Position numbers and translations under genes: made by a program
Notes under the pieces: generated by a model
The model's database searches: none
What the model saw: only the letters and a program-made list of their open reading frames with translations
What the model was told of the DNA's origin: nothing
In this document: piece by piece, positions 18,101 to 26,767 of the stretch
Numbering within the stretch: position 1 is the stretch's first letter
Layout of the letters: the number at the start of each line of letters is the position of its first letter
Assembly (NCBI GenBank): GCA_905221605.1
Contig: CAJNDS010000654.1
Span: 55,001-98,306 of the forward strand
Reading direction: 5' to 3'
Source of the DNA: Symbiodinium natans
Lineage: Eukaryota > Sar > Dinophyceae > Suessiales > Symbiodiniaceae
DNA: 43,306 nucleotides

Positions 18101-21100
18101 TTCTTCTCCACCATCTCTGTTATCTCACCCTGAACCACATCCCCTTTCTCCAACTCCACCCACAGCTCACCTCCTGTCCTTGGCTCATGGATTGCGAGGA
18201 CGTAGTTCAAGGCTTCAGCATCGTTGTTACTGTCACGGTGCATCTCCAACTGTGTGTTATTCGAGATCCACACTGCAGTGAAGGTAGCCGTCGGTGCCCG
18301 CTCTCGAACCAGCTTCGCCAACACCCTCGTAGTATTTGGGCTGGTAGTCAAGGCCTGCATCAAACCCACCACCCCACCATGTCGGAAAGCGCCGAACTTC
18401 CTCTCCACCACCGCCTGGCTTTTTGCCACCGATGCTACAAAGTTCATCGCCTTCTGATCAGACCAATTCATCAATAACTGGTTCGCTTCCTTCTCAATGG
18501 CCTCCCTAGTGTCGACCTCAAACTTCCTCATGACGATCCGGTCTGGGCTTTGCTTTCCCACAACCTTGTGCCTTGGCTTCATAGCAGGATCAACTCGAAG
18601 TTCCAGTTCAGGTTCACCAGGATCGACCAAGTCAGAACGAACATGTAGAGTGTGAAGGAAGGCTTCCGTTTCACCCTCCTGTGCCGGGACGTAGACCACA
18701 TGTCCACGGTTGAGCAAACCACTAAGTCCCATATACTTGCCCTTTATCCATTTCGACTCAAAGGCGTCTGCCCGCAACCGTGGACCAGTGGCCTTGAACG
18801 GCTTCTTCTTGATATAGACGGTAGCTCCAAACGGAGCTGCCAGCAGTGATCGCCACCCCAACATCATTGACCTCTGTTCGGCAGCTGCCACCTCCGCAGC
18901 AAGGGGCCACAGTTTTGTAGGCAGGCGTGCACTCATGAGAAGAGTCCTGATTCGATCCTTAACCCAGCGTACAGTGCCTTCAGCTCGCCCATTGGTTTGA
19001 GGGATTCCGGGTTCTCCCCATGTGCCACGAATTCCTTGGGCCCTGAGCCACTCTCTGAGGCTATGGTTGAAGAACTCCCCCTTATCGGCATGGAACCGGT
19101 AGACTGGCAATCCATGGGATCCCAAGTAGAGCGCAACATCCTGCAAGGCAGACTTCACTGTAGCGCCCTTGTTGTTGGGAAGTCCAACGGCGAAGATAAG
19201 GTAGGAGAGTTCAGGCGGTTCACAATCGCCCCATTCCATCACTGGGCGTGTCGACTGCTTCTGCTCAGGCTCGTCCTCCTTCGCTTGGTCAAGATCTTGA
19301 ACTCGTATTTGCTTAGCCGGATCTAGATCAGGAAGGTCCTCCTCTACGTCTGTCGGCTCGTAGTCGCCATCGGAGAGATCGTGGTCCAGAGTTGCATTAT
19401 TATGACCAGGTTCGACCCCTTCGTCACCATGTGGTAGATGATCGCGAGGTTCTTCTAGTGGCTTATCACCTCTTCCAGCCTCGACCCCTTCGTCACCATG
19501 TGGTAGATGATCGCGATGTTCTTCTGATGGCTCCTGAAACATATTCTGGATTTCGCTGTCTTCCGGGCCAAACTTCACCTCCATCTGGCTCGGCATGCCT
19601 TGGTCTTCAGGAGGCTCATTTCCACTATAGGCCTTCAGGTACTCCTTCGGGAAGACATACTTCGCCACCAGGAGGTACTTGATTCCCTTTCCAATCGTCC
19701 CTTTACTCGTGGAGTCTAGTCCAGGCCGAATCGGTCCTCCAAGGTCCGACGTCAGGACAAAGCTGTCCGGATGATGAACTCTTGCATGTCTCCGTCCTGT
19801 CCCCTTTGACATGACACAGGTCACACAGTCCTTCCTATAGGGAAGGTGGTTTGCATCCACATGGCGTTTCCATTGTTGTGATGACATTGCATAGGCCCTA
19901 GGTGACTGTGCCCACAGATGAAGACCAACCACAAGTGCATTCACTAGGCCCGGTGACCAAACTGAGTAGTCAGAAGACTGTGGCCCCTTGATTCGCTCTT
20001 CCCCTTCAAGACCCACTCCGTGGATGCCCTTGAGGTACAAGACGTTCGTTCCCAAGGTTGTAACGCTAGTCCTCTCGGCCCCCATTGCCCTTTGGTCGAA
20101 GGTCACCTCGATCTGTCCAGTCTCCTCCTGAAATATCCGCCAAAGGCTCGAATCCCAGAACCCGCCATGGTTATTCTCCGACTCAACCTCTGAAGACAAA
20201 GTTGCTGGGTGCTCAAGAACAAAGCCCACCTGCTTACTTCTCCCTCCGCAGTCTGCCCTGGCGCATCGCCCAGCCACTGAGCATGAATACAGCCATAACA
20301 TCCTGCAGATCAAGGTTTGAGCTCTAAGATTGGTGGTCGTTCCGTCCTTCGCCCATGTGCTTGTAGCTCTACCAGGTGGCCCTCCCATCACTAAGTCAAT
20401 CCGGCCGTGAAGCGCTCCCCACATCAACATCCTCCATGTACTCGGGGATAGAATGTCCTGAGCCTTGCTGTTCCGAATGTCCAGCTGCAGGACGATTGTG
20501 TCGCCGCGGTCCAATTTGCTGATCTCATAGTGGCCGGGGTCCCCGGAGAAGAGGTGAATGATCCAGCGTTTTGCCCCTAGGAGTCTTCTTCTCTGTGGTC
20601 TGGACAAGAAACTGACATTCTTGACCGCCTCCCATCCACCCTTTGGCAACTCATCCGGCACTAGGCCTCCAAGGCATTCCCCGGGGACATCCCTGAAGAA
20701 AGGGGCATCTCGCAATGCCCTGAGACCCATCTCCTTCGCTTCATGACCTCCTTCAGCTGCATAGCTCATCAAGCGATCAAACCACGACTTCTGCAGCGCC
20801 ATTGCCGCCACAGAGATTCGATCCTCGGTGGTCAGAGCAGCATTTTCCAATTGCTCCAACTTTCGCTCCTCCAGTCTCGCTATCATCGCCAACGCTTCTG
20901 CCTCGCATATCTGTGGACATCCCGTACTCGTATTCAGCGGAATCCGATGTCCATTGTTGTCCTCAAGGATGCACTTGGTCGGTGTCCACACGAGGGTATA
21001 CCCCAGTGTTTTCACCAGTTCGCCCAGTGGGACTATTGTCTGCGATGGCTTCTGCCCGGCGTGCGACAACGGGGGCATCAGAAGGGAGCCACCCTCACCG

Positions 21101-23886
21101 ATCTTCATTTGCAGCTGACTATCTCCCGCCAATTGAACCATGACCTTCTCTCCTTGCTGCCACTCCTCCTGGGACCTTGCACTCCTCAACGAATGAGTTG
21201 CTCCGGAATCGAGCAGGGCAGTCGTTGTTGCTGATCCACTCACTCTGAGGTCCTTGAGGATGACGGTTTTTATCGTTGCGCCGGTCTTCTCGGGTGAGGA
21301 AGGTCGTTCATCCTGGTTCGAGGTTGGTTGGGCCTGGACAAACTGCTGCGTTGCCTGAATCAAAGATTCCAGGGTCCATGGTACTCCAGGAACCACACCT
21401 TGATCACCAACTCCAGAAGTGGTAGACACCTGACGAGCCGCCACCGAAGGAGCCTGCGAAGAGGATATCGTTGCCTTATCGCTCCTGTTAGTCGTAGGGG
21501 ACGAGGTAGCCGAAGATGTTGGGGGCGCTTTCGGCTTGTTGACCACACAGTCTTTCTGCCTGTGTGATTCCGATCCGCACTGCAGGCATTTCCTAGACCT
21601 TGTCTCCCTGTCCATTCCAGCCATGCTATGCGAGAACCCACACTTCAGTCCTCTTTTGCAACCTCCCGGCTTGGCGAAGTACTTGCAGGGGTCGGTGGAT
21701 CGATCTTTGCGAGGTGGACTGGTGACCTCAGCAGCCTTGACCTTGGGCCCCGAGGAAGGGGCAGTAGTTGATGGCATTCCCATTGATCCTGAGTTCACCA
21801 TCGTCTCCAACTCAGCCTGAAGATGGCGCTGGTACGAGATCACCTGGTCCAGGTCTGGTTGGGCATCCAACCTCAATGTCGTTCTCAGCATCGACGTCCT
21901 GAAGGCAGCATCCGGTGACGAGTTGATATGATGACTCGTCAAACTCATGAGGCCCCGAGCTAAGACCTGAGGATCCGGAGGTGACATTTTCATGGATATA
22001 CACCTCGCAACCCACCTTGGCCATGCCTGCAGCACTCTGAGTGTGTCCTCCAACGAGTCGCTTCCCATGGTGTCACCTGGAGATTGTAGTCGTTGGAGTA
22101 GATCGTGCCGCTCTGCGCTTCCTCCTGGCTGAAACATCGAGTACATCCGGAAGACCATCCTTGGAACGCTCTGGGTGATCCTCAATGCGACAGCATCAGC
22201 CTTCAGCTCATCTCCCATTGAGGCCAACAGCATTGAGGCTATTCTCGCATTGACACGGATCCAGCGACCTGAGCACAGCGATGCCTCCCCGACCGGAGTG
22301 ATTTGTAGTCGCTCCAAAGGCGTGGCTGCGAGCCACTTGGCATACGTGCTTCCCACCAGCTGAAGGACCTGTTCCCACCACTGACCACTATGCTCGGACA
22401 CATCAGCCAAAATGGAGCTCGAGACCTCCAGCCAGTCCTGGAACTTAAGAGCTGAGCCAGCTGCATCACCCTTCTTGAGTTCAGGCATCTGAGGCAGCGC
22501 TACCGTTCCCGGCTTGACGACCTCGATGGCTTGGGGTGATTCTCCCTTAGAGAGAGCTTGGGCCTGTAGTTCCTGCAGCTGTTGCACCCCTTTTGTCAAC
22601 ACCTCCAGGATTGAAGACTCCGTAGACGGCCTCGAAGGGGGTGGGGGTGATGGAGTTCTTACTCTTGGACCCAGTATCGACCTCAACAAGCCAGATCGCT
22701 CTTCACCTGCTCCGGTTCGACTAGGCCCAGGACCAAACACTGGCATTGTTGTCGTCGAAGTTCCACCACTCTGTTGTCCGTATTCCCCTCCGCCATTAGC
22801 TTCACCAGGTTCAGTGTCTTGAGGGTGAAGGGATGCCTGAGGTTGTCTAGTGGGTTCCTGACCTTCTCCAAACACAGTTTGATGGCTCGAACCAGCATAG
22901 TCGGGAAGTCGCTCTGTTGGACTTGGGAATAGGGCACCACCCCTTAATAGGTTCGGAGGATCTCCTGAAGGTACACCGACTAGTCCTGGTAGAGCTGGGC
23001 CTTGCCGAAGTTCACCAGATGAAGGCACCCATGGTGACCACGAGGTGGCTCCTTGCTTCGTTCTTTCTCTTCGCAGCTCTTCCTTGAGGCGGTCACGGTC
23101 CTGCTCCACGCTCTGAAGCCTGCCTAGGAGATCTCCAAGTTGCCTCTGGACTTCTGCCTGAATCGCTTCAGCTGGGAGACTCGATGAAGTCGGGGGCGAT
23201 GGTGGCGGTTGGGTCCTATCCACCAAGCGCCTTCCACCTTGTGTCATCATCACCACACGATCCCTAAGCGGACTTGTACTCGTAGAACTCCCCGCTAACG
23301 GACTCGGTAGCAACTCCGGTCTTGGTGGAACACTTAGGTAGGACCCAAGCCTTGTAACCCACCCCGGAAGCTCCAAGCCTTGTATCCACTGAGGCCTCGA
23401 ACTTGCCATTGATCCGTTAGACCTCGGTGTGTAGTAACCAGGTTGCGCCGACGACGAGACAGCTGCCTCTGCTGCATCCATTCCATAGCCTGCAGTGTTG
23501 TCTCCAGCCAGGATCGTTGGCCTCTGGTTAGGCCCAACCTGCCCCAACTGGGATTCAACTCCATCCAGCACTTGGTTGCTAGCAGAAGACATCGACTGCT
23601 CTCTATCCATCTGCTGGCCCACTGGTCTTGGTTCTTCCCGAGTGGCACCATAGGACTCGCCGCCCTTTGGCTCAATGGCACCAGACCCCACTGGAGTCTG
23701 CTCACGCTGATTGCTCTCTTGCACTGACTGCCGGTCGCCTTGCTGCGCCTGGGGCTGTGGAACCAAATCAGCTGTGCCATTGATCATCGAATTCTGAGGG
23801 GTAGCTTCGCCACCACCAACACCCGATTGGGCTGTCATAACCTGTTGTGGCACAGGTCCCAACTCATCACTGAACTGCAGGGCCAT
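15157..23886 (-). CDS. Copia-like gag-pol polyprotein with extra domains, 2,909 aa
   Basis: Residue positions, in order: Pro/Ser/Gln-rich N-terminus; coiled coil about 240-277; gag; CCCH finger C734/C743/C749/H753; CCHC knuckle C767-C780; aspartic protease DSGA at 893; methyltransferase-like segment 1105-1235 (LFSG, GGPPG, LEHP); integrase with H1342/H1347/C1354/C1357 and D1381, D1601, E1636, with an acidic insert at about 1413-1560; oxygenase-like segment 1815-1980 (H1883, D1885, H1954, R1963); reverse transcriptase with YVDD 2311-2314; RNase H about 2480-2600 (D2486, E2525, D2560); two hydrophobic segments 2648-2662 and 2680-2702; SAP-like segment 2820-2856. The usual copia polyprotein is about 1,300-1,500 aa, so this one is twice as long. 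The first ATG lies inside the 5' LTR. Met17 (23836-23838) is the first after the LTR and may be the real start. Confidence 0.93.
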   Translation of the reverse strand: MALQFSDELGPVPQQVMTAQSGVGGGEATPQNSMINGTADLVPQPQAQQGDRQSVQESNQREQTPVGSGAIEPKGGESYGATREEPRPVGQQMDREQSMSSASNQVLDGVESQLGQVGPNQRPTILAGDNTAGYGMDAAEAAVSSSAQPGYYTPRSNGSMASSRPQWIQGLELPGWVTRLGSYLSVPPRPELLPSPLAGSSTSTSPLRDRVVMMTQGGRRLVDRTQPPPSPPTSSSLPAEAIQAEVQRQLGDLLGRLQSVEQDRDRLKEELRRERTKQGATSWSPWVPSSGELRQGPALPGLVGVPSGDPPNLLRGGALFPSPTERLPDYAGSSHQTVFGEGQEPTRQPQASLHPQDTEPGEANGGGEYGQQSGGTSTTTMPVFGPGPSRTGAGEERSGLLRSILGPRVRTPSPPPPSRPSTESSILEVLTKGVQQLQELQAQALSKGESPQAIEVVKPGTVALPQMPELKKGDAAGSALKFQDWLEVSSSILADVSEHSGQWWEQVLQLVGSTYAKWLAATPLERLQITPVGEASLCSGRWIRVNARIASMLLASMGDELKADAVALRITQSVPRMVFRMYSMFQPGGSAERHDLLQRLQSPGDTMGSDSLEDTLRVLQAWPRWVARCISMKMSPPDPQVLARGLMSLTSHHINSSPDAAFRTSMLRTTLRLDAQPDLDQVISYQRHLQAELETMVNSGSMGMPSTTAPSSGPKVKAAEVTSPPRKDRSTDPCKYFAKPGGCKRGLKCGFSHSMAGMDRETRSRKCLQCGSESHRQKDCVVNKPKAPPTSSATSSPTTNRSDKATISSSQAPSVAARQVSTTSGVGDQGVVPGVPWTLESLIQATQQFVQAQPTSNQDERPSSPEKTGATIKTVILKDLRVSGSATTTALLDSGATHSLRSARSQEEWQQGEKVMVQLAGDSQLQMKIGEGGSLLMPPLSHAGQKPSQTIVPLGELVKTLGYTLVWTPTKCILEDNNGHRIPLNTSTGCPQICEAEALAMIARLEERKLEQLENAALTTEDRISVAAMALQKSWFDRLMSYAAEGGHEAKEMGLRALRDAPFFRDVPGECLGGLVPDELPKGGWEAVKNVSFLSRPQRRRLLGAKRWIIHLFSGDPGHYEISKLDRGDTIVLQLDIRNSKAQDILSPSTWRMLMWGALHGRIDLVMGGPPGRATSTWAKDGTTTNLRAQTLICRMLWLYSCSVAGRCARADCGGRSKQVGFVLEHPATLSSEVESENNHGGFWDSSLWRIFQEETGQIEVTFDQRAMGAERTSVTTLGTNVLYLKGIHGVGLEGEERIKGPQSSDYSVWSPGLVNALVVGLHLWAQSPRAYAMSSQQWKRHVDANHLPYRKDCVTCVMSKGTGRRHARVHHPDSFVLTSDLGGPIRPGLDSTSKGTIGKGIKYLLVAKYVFPKEYLKAYSGNEPPEDQGMPSQMEVKFGPEDSEIQNMFQEPSEEHRDHLPHGDEGVEAGRGDKPLEEPRDHLPHGDEGVEPGHNNATLDHDLSDGDYEPTDVEEDLPDLDPAKQIRVQDLDQAKEDEPEQKQSTRPVMEWGDCEPPELSYLIFAVGLPNNKGATVKSALQDVALYLGSHGLPVYRFHADKGEFFNHSLREWLRAQGIRGTWGEPGIPQTNGRAEGTVRWVKDRIRTLLMSARLPTKLWPLAAEVAAAEQRSMMLGWRSLLAAPFGATVYIKKKPFKATGPRLRADAFESKWIKGKYMGLSGLLNRGHVVYVPAQEGETEAFLHTLHVRSDLVDPGEPELELRVDPAMKPRHKVVGKQSPDRIVMRKFEVDTREAIEKEANQLLMNWSDQKAMNFVASVAKSQAVVERKFGAFRHGGVVGLMQALTTSPNTTRVLAKLVRERAPTATFTAVWISNNTQLEMHRDSNNDAEALNYVLAIHEPRTGGELWVELEKGDVVQGEITEMVEKNGEKLYGQQLSLKEGECIEFSPRKRHAVQPWTGERLVLVGYTPQCLGKLNYDMIQILEDHEFLVPVSQLPETFLPRLAIKELRVEEEVECNERDEEELQDEEEWKLYLDVKGSPVKVAGSRDDYDREPGPRVYKTEVTYTKDIEKVLKELQGPLDVVYNVNPAEVLNNLEKWLPSINKEVDGIMVAVEKLLPNTPTRTAWLQRRGVQKLPTKFVFTVKPNDKADINDPATWFKRKARLVVCGNMATHSDSDLYTESAPAEAVRAALILSQRNMWDIAVLDIVAAFLKTPMGRSSRDPIVVVQPPKLLEKLQLTAPLELWGLVRALYGLKESPRLWGSFRDETLEKLEVRIHDSVLQMRRGKAVTAWWTVKDSSGATVAIVVVYVDDFLLCGKRDLVERLAKLIQSVWETSPLQFLEPMQQIRFLGMELTMTDDGSRVVSLSQKGYINELLRAKQVGVTELSQIPLSKDLALFSVQPTDEAPNPESVLEAQKVAGEVLWLAQRTRPDLAFVSSVMSALTTKAPARVSTIGRKVMTYLQKTKSYRLQVNYDASGLTLFADSAFAPEGARSQTGWLVMFHGSALTWKSGRQPTVCLSTAECELLALTDGAVALLGAEAMLGDVGEVITSRALASDSTAALSITSGTGSWRTRHLRIKSAWLQERLESGFFQARHCPGRWQLADLLTKALSGQRIKDLLTLWGVTGWQVNEYCHTASGAGGSARVLVAIICCLMIMTAETKSVGHPAKQDLELHWDMVGWIMGLLAIVGCVAVWELLKWGAREVCDEWAPGASSRKLRRLKKLRDATTLAIQQELSKVAEDQHRRPVVNSEDQRMSPEATRGVETPRRHEARSSADHPARRIPQSPGVESTTSTTSTWADETTDAEEVYRVYKDMLMLLTVEEQKIGLRSEGLMTTGVKEELAGRLATKLMTVGQQGRVPPTVRQSKYALWLWRTKNLQGRCYLRYSDLSEKRSLSTWIGAWKER
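19405..19524 (-). repeat. In-frame 69-bp duplication in the integrase insert
   Basis: HLPHGDEGVE occurs twice, 23 codons apart (residues 1460-1469 and 1483-1492), within an acidic region of the integrase. On the + strand it shows as a repeated TTCGTCACCATGTGGTAGAT. The copies are nearly identical, so the duplication is recent. Confidence 0.9.
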
Positions 23887-24135
23887 GGCTCACATACGTG
23901 CGGAGCGCACCTGATTTTTTCCGTTCGCAACAACAGAAGCTGAAAGCATACGACAATGTCCACCATGTCTGTACTCATGGTAAAGATTGAAGGTTTGCCT
24001 TGTCATGCCTGCTGTACTATGGCATGCTGAAATATGTTTGCTGACCCAAGGGTTTTTACTTCGTAGCCCCCCTTGTGCCAAACCGGCCGCGCGATGTTCA
24101 CCTCCACAACTTCGACCTTGGATGGGGCTTCTTCA
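23843..24135 (-). repeat. 5' LTR of the copia-like element (293 bp)
   Basis: No difference from 14829-15121 was found on reading. In element orientation it begins TGAAGAAGCC and ends CCACAACA. It should contain the promoter and the R region, but no TATA-like motif is obvious. It also contains the first in-frame ATG of the polyprotein at 23884-23886. Confidence 0.95.
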
Positions 24136-24450
24136 GGTTTAGGGTTTGGGGTTTTGGGTTTGGGGTTTAGTGTTTGGGGTTTAGGGTTTGGGGTTTAGGG
24201 TTTGGGGTTTGGGGCTTGGGGCTTAGGGTTTAGGGTTTGGGGTTTGGGGTTTAGGGTTTGGGGTTTAGGGTTTGGGGTTTAGGGTTTGGGGTTTGGGGCT
24301 TGGGGCTTAGGGTTTAGGGTTTGGGGTTTAGGGTTTGGGGTTTAGGGTTTAGGGGTTTGGTTTAGGGTTTGGGGTTTGGGGTTTAGGGTTTGGGGTTTAG
24401 GGTTTGGGGTTTGGGGCTTGGGGCTTAGGGTTTGTTTAGGGTTTTGGTTT
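24136..24450 (+). repeat. TTTAGGG/TTTGGGG/CTTGGGG array, right part
   Basis: The array continues the one split by the retrotransposon. TTTAGGG and TTTGGGG alternate, and a phrase with GCTTGGGGCTTAGGG recurs at about 24214, 24298 and 24416, so there is higher-order structure on top of the heptamer. The first five bases are the target duplication. Confidence 0.9.
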
Positions 24451-24563
24451 TGTGGCCGGTGCTTTAGAATCTGAGCAGGGCTCCTGCTTCTACTCCCGAC
24501 CCTTAAGGTTGTATCCTTTGTCTTCGGCGGTTCTTTTCAAAGACTCCCTGACACGATACAGAG

Positions 24564-26757
24564 CCAATTTGGGAGTGGAAAAATGGGAAGCCCTGGATGG
24601 GGCCCTTGAGGGGTTCCACCTCGTGTGAGCTTGCATCCCTTGACCTCAGTGAAGTTGACGTGCGGCTTCTGCAGAGCATACCTTAGATCGTGTAGGTCCT
24701 TGGCATGACTTGAGGTATATTCCTGAATACAGGGCACATTCACCCTTAATCCTAAGCCCTAAACCCTAAACCCTAAACCCCAAACCCTAAACCCTAAACC
24801 CTAAACCCTGAACCCTGAACCCTAAAGCAGCGGCTTCCCAGGTCGCGGTACCGCCAGATCATGCGCCTCCTGCATCCCGACAAACGGAGCCCGGGTCACG
24901 GACCTGCTTGGATGTTGGGTTTAGGGTTTAGGGTTTAGGGCTTAGGGTTTAGGGTTTAGGGTTTAGGGTTTAGGGTTTAGGGTTTAGGGTTTAGGGTTGG
25001 GGCGTGCAGTGTTTCGGATTTCGGGGTTGGGGTGTTTAGGGCTCAGGGAACTCTATCCCTCCCGGAAATATTCGCACCCAAAGGTCTTTGATACTCTCCG
25101 GCGTGTAGAAGTTGGTGAACCCTGCGCGTGTACCTACACAGGGCCCCCCCCCCCTATTTTGTCGGATGTGGCGAAAGCCTTGTGGGGCCGGCTTAGGGCT
25201 TTGTGATGTTTAGGTTCGGCCTGGATGCTAAACATCTAAGTACACCCAAGCCTTGTGTGAGGATGTTAGGACGCCTTGGAGCAACCTAATTTCACTCCTA
25301 GGCGGTTGGGCTCTGGGCACAAAAGGTTTAGGGGTTAGGCCGTGGGAAGCTGACCCCCTGTGGCCCAGGGGGGACAGCAAAACCGAATTGGAAGCCCCTT
25401 CTGGACCTTTAAACCCCGTTAGCTTCAGGTGCAGAGGCAGAGGCATCCGCAGGCGGCAAAGTCGCCTGTGAAGAGGACGGGTGGGAGCTCTCTTTGAGGA
25501 TTCTGGGTTTCTGGTGTAAGGTCTGCTTGCACATTCAGAAGGCACGTTTTAAGGACTCCCCACCCTTAAGGGGCTTCTAAGTGGGTTATAAGTACATAAA
25601 GAATTTGTCAATAAGTACCCTGAACCTCCAAATAGGGGCAGGTTGTTGCTTAGGGCTCTCCGGGGCTTAGGGCGCAGCATAGAAAGGGCAGCGTTGGAAC
25701 ATCTTCCGATGGTTGAAGGGCATCCCTGCACTTGACGCACTATCCACAAACCCTAAACTCTAAACGCCAAACCTTAAAACCCTAAACCCCAAAACCGCCT
25801 GCTGACCCCTATGCCAGAGGCCTTCCAGCGAGTGCAGATCGCGCTAGAGGCGGCAAAGAAGGAGCACCGGGGGTTTGGGCTGAGCTGAAATGCCCCCTTC
25901 CCCTTGCAGAAGCTTTAGGCTGAAGTACTCGCATGACCTAAGCCCTAGACCCTATAAAACCCTATACCCTGGACAACGCCCTAAAACCCTAGAAAACCTA
26001 ATGAGCCTGAGAAACCCCCCTAAAAACCCGAATGAACCTTGTAAACCCTGTAAACCCTTTTGGGTGTAGAGGGCTTCGGCCTACAACTCCCTGAACTCCT
26101 AACCCTGAACGAAACGGTTTAAGGTTTCGGGGTTCAGGGTTTAGGGTTTAGGGTGTAAGGTTCAATGTTGGCGCGTAGCTGCACTTTGGAGCAAAAAGCC
26201 AGTGCAAATGTCGAGACGGGCAGGGGTTTCTCCAGTTCGGTAGGGCTAGGGTTTCGGGTTTTGGGGTTGTCGGGTTTTAGGGTTCAGCGAGCCATAGATT
26301 TAAAGTAGCCGTTTCGAAAGTGGCTGTTGCAGCCAAGCCTTGCTTGAAGGAAACAGATCTCTTTCCCTCGTCTGGTTTAGATTTGGAGTTATTTAGGGCT
26401 TAAGGTTAACATCGGGTTTGGGGGGCTTTAGGGTGTTTGGGGCTTAGGATGTAAGATGCTACACCAACCATAGGCTTCGCCAGCGCCTGAAGACTTGAAG
26501 CATCCTCCCCAGGCTTCTCTTCCTTACTGGCTCAAAACCCAACTTTTCTCAACTTTTGGGCCTCTTATAAGGTAGTTTATGCTGAAAGTTTCAACTTTTA
26601 TTTCATGGGGTTTTGGGCCTCTTACAAGGTAGTTTATTCTGAAAGTTTCAACGTTTATTTCATGGGGTTTTGGGCCAGCAAGCTTCAGGAGATCGAAAAG
26701 GGCCCCGACCCTTGCAACATTGCGCGGCAGAGCATGCGGCAGCTGCCTCGGCCGACG
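24564..26757 (+). CDS. J-domain (DnaJ-like) exons (24564-24622, 24831-24918, 25818-25872, 26679-~26757)
   Basis: The four exons join in phase. They read NLGVEKWEALDGALEGFHL; RYRQIMRLLHPDKRSPG; EAFQRVQIALEAAKKEH; and KLQEIEKGPDPCNIARQSMR. The second carries the J-domain signature: helix II followed by HPD, which in this family contacts and stimulates Hsp70 ATPase. The third fits helix III (EAF.RVQ.A). Introns are 24623-24830 (GTGTGAGC...AAAGCAG), 24919-25817 (GTTTAGGG...ATGCCAG) and 25873-26678 (GTTTGGGC...GGGCCAG). The Hsp70 co-chaperone role is inferred from the J-domain alone; the rest of the protein is not recognised. The end of the fourth exon is uncertain. The 5' part probably lies left of the retrotransposon. 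Confidence 0.6.
24745..24996. repeat. Inverted telomere-type arrays around the HPD exon
   Basis: CCCTAAA/CCCTGAA (24745-24826) ends four bases before the exon. TTTAGGG heptamers (24919-24996) begin exactly at its donor. This is the clearest instance of the pattern, because the exon between them is recognisable as J-domain. Confidence 0.9.
25575..25631 (+). mobile_element. Partial MITE-like element, family B
   Basis: CTAAGTGGGTTATAAGTAC and AATAAGTACCCTGAACCTCC resemble the right half of the element at 33483-33606. The left half is missing. It lies inside the intron 24919-25817. Confidence 0.5.
25873..26678 (+). other. Intron of the J-domain gene
   Basis: The intron starts GTTTGGGC. It contains degenerate CCCTAAA and TTTAGGG pieces and, at 26554-26670, a 57-bp tandem duplication (GGGCCTCTTATAAGGTAGTT) whose partial third copy GGGCC runs into the acceptor CCAG. 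Confidence 0.5.
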
Positions 26758-26767
26758 CCCCTAAGCC

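Larger units (their letters stand above)
14829..24135 (-). mobile_element. Intact copia-like LTR retrotransposon
   Basis: The element is 9,307 bp with two seemingly identical 293-bp LTRs, TG...CA ends, a 5-bp GGTTT duplication, a purine tract and a single uninterrupted 2,909-codon polyprotein. The domain order protease, integrase, reverse transcriptase, RNase H places it in the Ty1/copia group. It lies antisense to the host genes in a telomere-like repeat array that seems to be an intron. Identical LTRs and an open frame mean that it inserted recently and may still be active. I could not identify a primer binding site: the sequence after the 5' LTR (GGTTATGACAGCCC) does not start with TGG, as a match to a tRNA 3' end would. 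Confidence 0.95.

Noticed and set aside
23820-23842. Initiator-Met tRNA primer binding site
   Set aside because: GGTTATGACAGCC only loosely resembles the plant-type TGGTATCAGAGC and lacks the leading TGG. I could not search tRNA sequences.
15665-23943. Many + strand frames inside the retrotransposon
   Set aside because: All are antisense shadows of the 2,909-codon polyprotein.
24537-24743. Minus-strand frame of 68 codons
   Set aside because: The + strand frame over 24564-24622 joins in phase with the HPD exon of a J-domain and has good splice sites, so the minus frame is taken as its shadow.
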